From positions 1 through 5,823 of the forward strand of contig NYTN01000047.1 in NCBI GenBank assembly GCA_002683515.1: a DNA stretch of 5,823 bases, in the 5' to 3' direction. Every line of letters begins with the position of its first letter. Positions within the stretch are counted from its first letter, which is position 1. The notes under the pieces are model-generated. The model worked only from the letters and a program-made list of their open reading frames with translations, did not search any database and was not told the DNA's origin. Source of the DNA: Rhodobiaceae bacterium. Its GTDB lineage: Bacteria; Pseudomonadota; Alphaproteobacteria; RS24. A program made the position numbers and the translations under genes. Of this stretch, positions 5,496 to 5,823 are shown piece after piece.

Positions 5496-5502
5496 AAAGG
5501 AG
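5496..5502 (+). promoter_or_regulatory. Strong ribosome binding site of the transporter gene
   Basis: AAAGGAG is a near-consensus Shine-Dalgarno sequence. It directly abuts an ATG at 5503, which is too close for efficient initiation, and lies six bases before an in-frame GTG at 5509, which is ideal. It therefore favours the GTG start. A TATAGT hexamer at 5470-5475 may be the -10 element, but no good -35 partner is visible. Confidence 0.6.
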
Positions 5503-5508
5503 ATGCAG

Positions 5509-5823
5509 GTGTTTCCTATTTCTAGCCGCAGTAAAGCCATGATTTTTATGCTGTGTGGGTCTACTTTAATAAGTTCAACAGGCCTCATAATCCGAAACAT
5601 GGAAATTGCAGGAGCACTAGAAATTAACCTTTTTCGAGGAATTTCTTTGGGCCTCACTATTCTATTAATTCTCGGCATTAAACATAAACGTCAAACATTC
5701 ACTAAAATTGTTGCAATCGGAAAACCAGGACTATCAGCCGCGTTTGCGTTAGCAGCGGCCGGCATTTGCTTCTTGCAAGCAATCACCAATACCACAGTAG
5801 CTGAAACTCTTTTTATCACTAGC
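5509..5823 (+). CDS. EamA/DMT-superfamily transporter, N-terminal part, cut by the window edge
   Basis: The frame is open from 5503 to the right edge. The product begins (M)FPISSRSKAMIFMLCGS and contains three hydrophobic segments: about residues 10-30 (AMIFMLCGSTLISSTGLII), 37-58 (ALEINLFRGISLGLTILLIL, including the conserved FRG-like turn) and 73-93 (SAAFALAAAGICFLQAITNT). The following TTVAETLFITS matches the end of the third helix and start of the fourth in EamA proteins, where TxxANALF-like text is usual. EamA/DMT proteins are usually about 280-300 residues with ten helices and export or import metabolites across the inner membrane; about 105 residues are seen here. The substrate cannot be inferred. 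The GTG at 5509 is preferred from ribosome-site spacing; ATG 5503 and ATG 5539 are alternatives. The gene is noticeably more AT-rich than the enzyme cluster at 2153-4308. It diverges from the sirtuin gene. Confidence 0.85.
   Translation, partial: MFPISSRSKAMIFMLCGSTLISSTGLIIRNMEIAGALEINLFRGISLGLTILLILGIKHKRQTFTKIVAIGKPGLSAAFALAAAGICFLQAITNTTVAETLFITS

Overview
The window looks like a piece of a bacterial chromosome, probably from an alphaproteobacterium and possibly a marine, SAR116-like lineage. That guess rests on the style of the HD-domain protein and the mixed base composition, not on any marker gene. There is no rRNA, tRNA, CRISPR array, transposase or integrase.

Layout, left to right. 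Positions 1-59 may hold the first codons of a minus-strand gene with a twin-arginine-like N-terminus that runs off the left edge. A small unrecognised minus-strand gene lies at 185-499. Positions 500-1180 contain no convincing gene, but they hold a terminator-like hairpin on the minus strand, a second strong hairpin and an FNR-box-like site. A plus-strand gene at 1181-1930 encodes an unusual membrane protein: three 25-residue tandem amphipathic repeats, one transmembrane helix, a low-complexity linker and a SHOCT-like C-terminal hairpin.

Positions 2153-4308 form a GC-rich plus-strand cluster, probably an operon. It encodes an HD-domain metalloenzyme resembling the PhnZ/TmpB diiron group, a C-factor-like short-chain dehydrogenase/reductase, and a METTL27-like SAM methyltransferase. 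Together they look like an oxidation or hydrolysis, redox and methylation module for a small molecule, but the substrate cannot be read from the sequence.

A sirtuin (NAD-dependent deacylase family) on the minus strand, 4394-5239, converges on the methyltransferase. It keeps the catalytic core motifs but has no four-cysteine zinc site. Diverging from it is an AT-rich plus-strand gene for an EamA/DMT-type transporter that runs off the right edge. The intergenic space between these two carries a pair of adjacent palindromes that may be an operator.

I see no complete new system that can be named with confidence. The best leads are the repeat/TM/SHOCT protein, the zinc-less sirtuin, the HD-SDR-methyltransferase cluster, and the structured gene-free stretch around 650-905.
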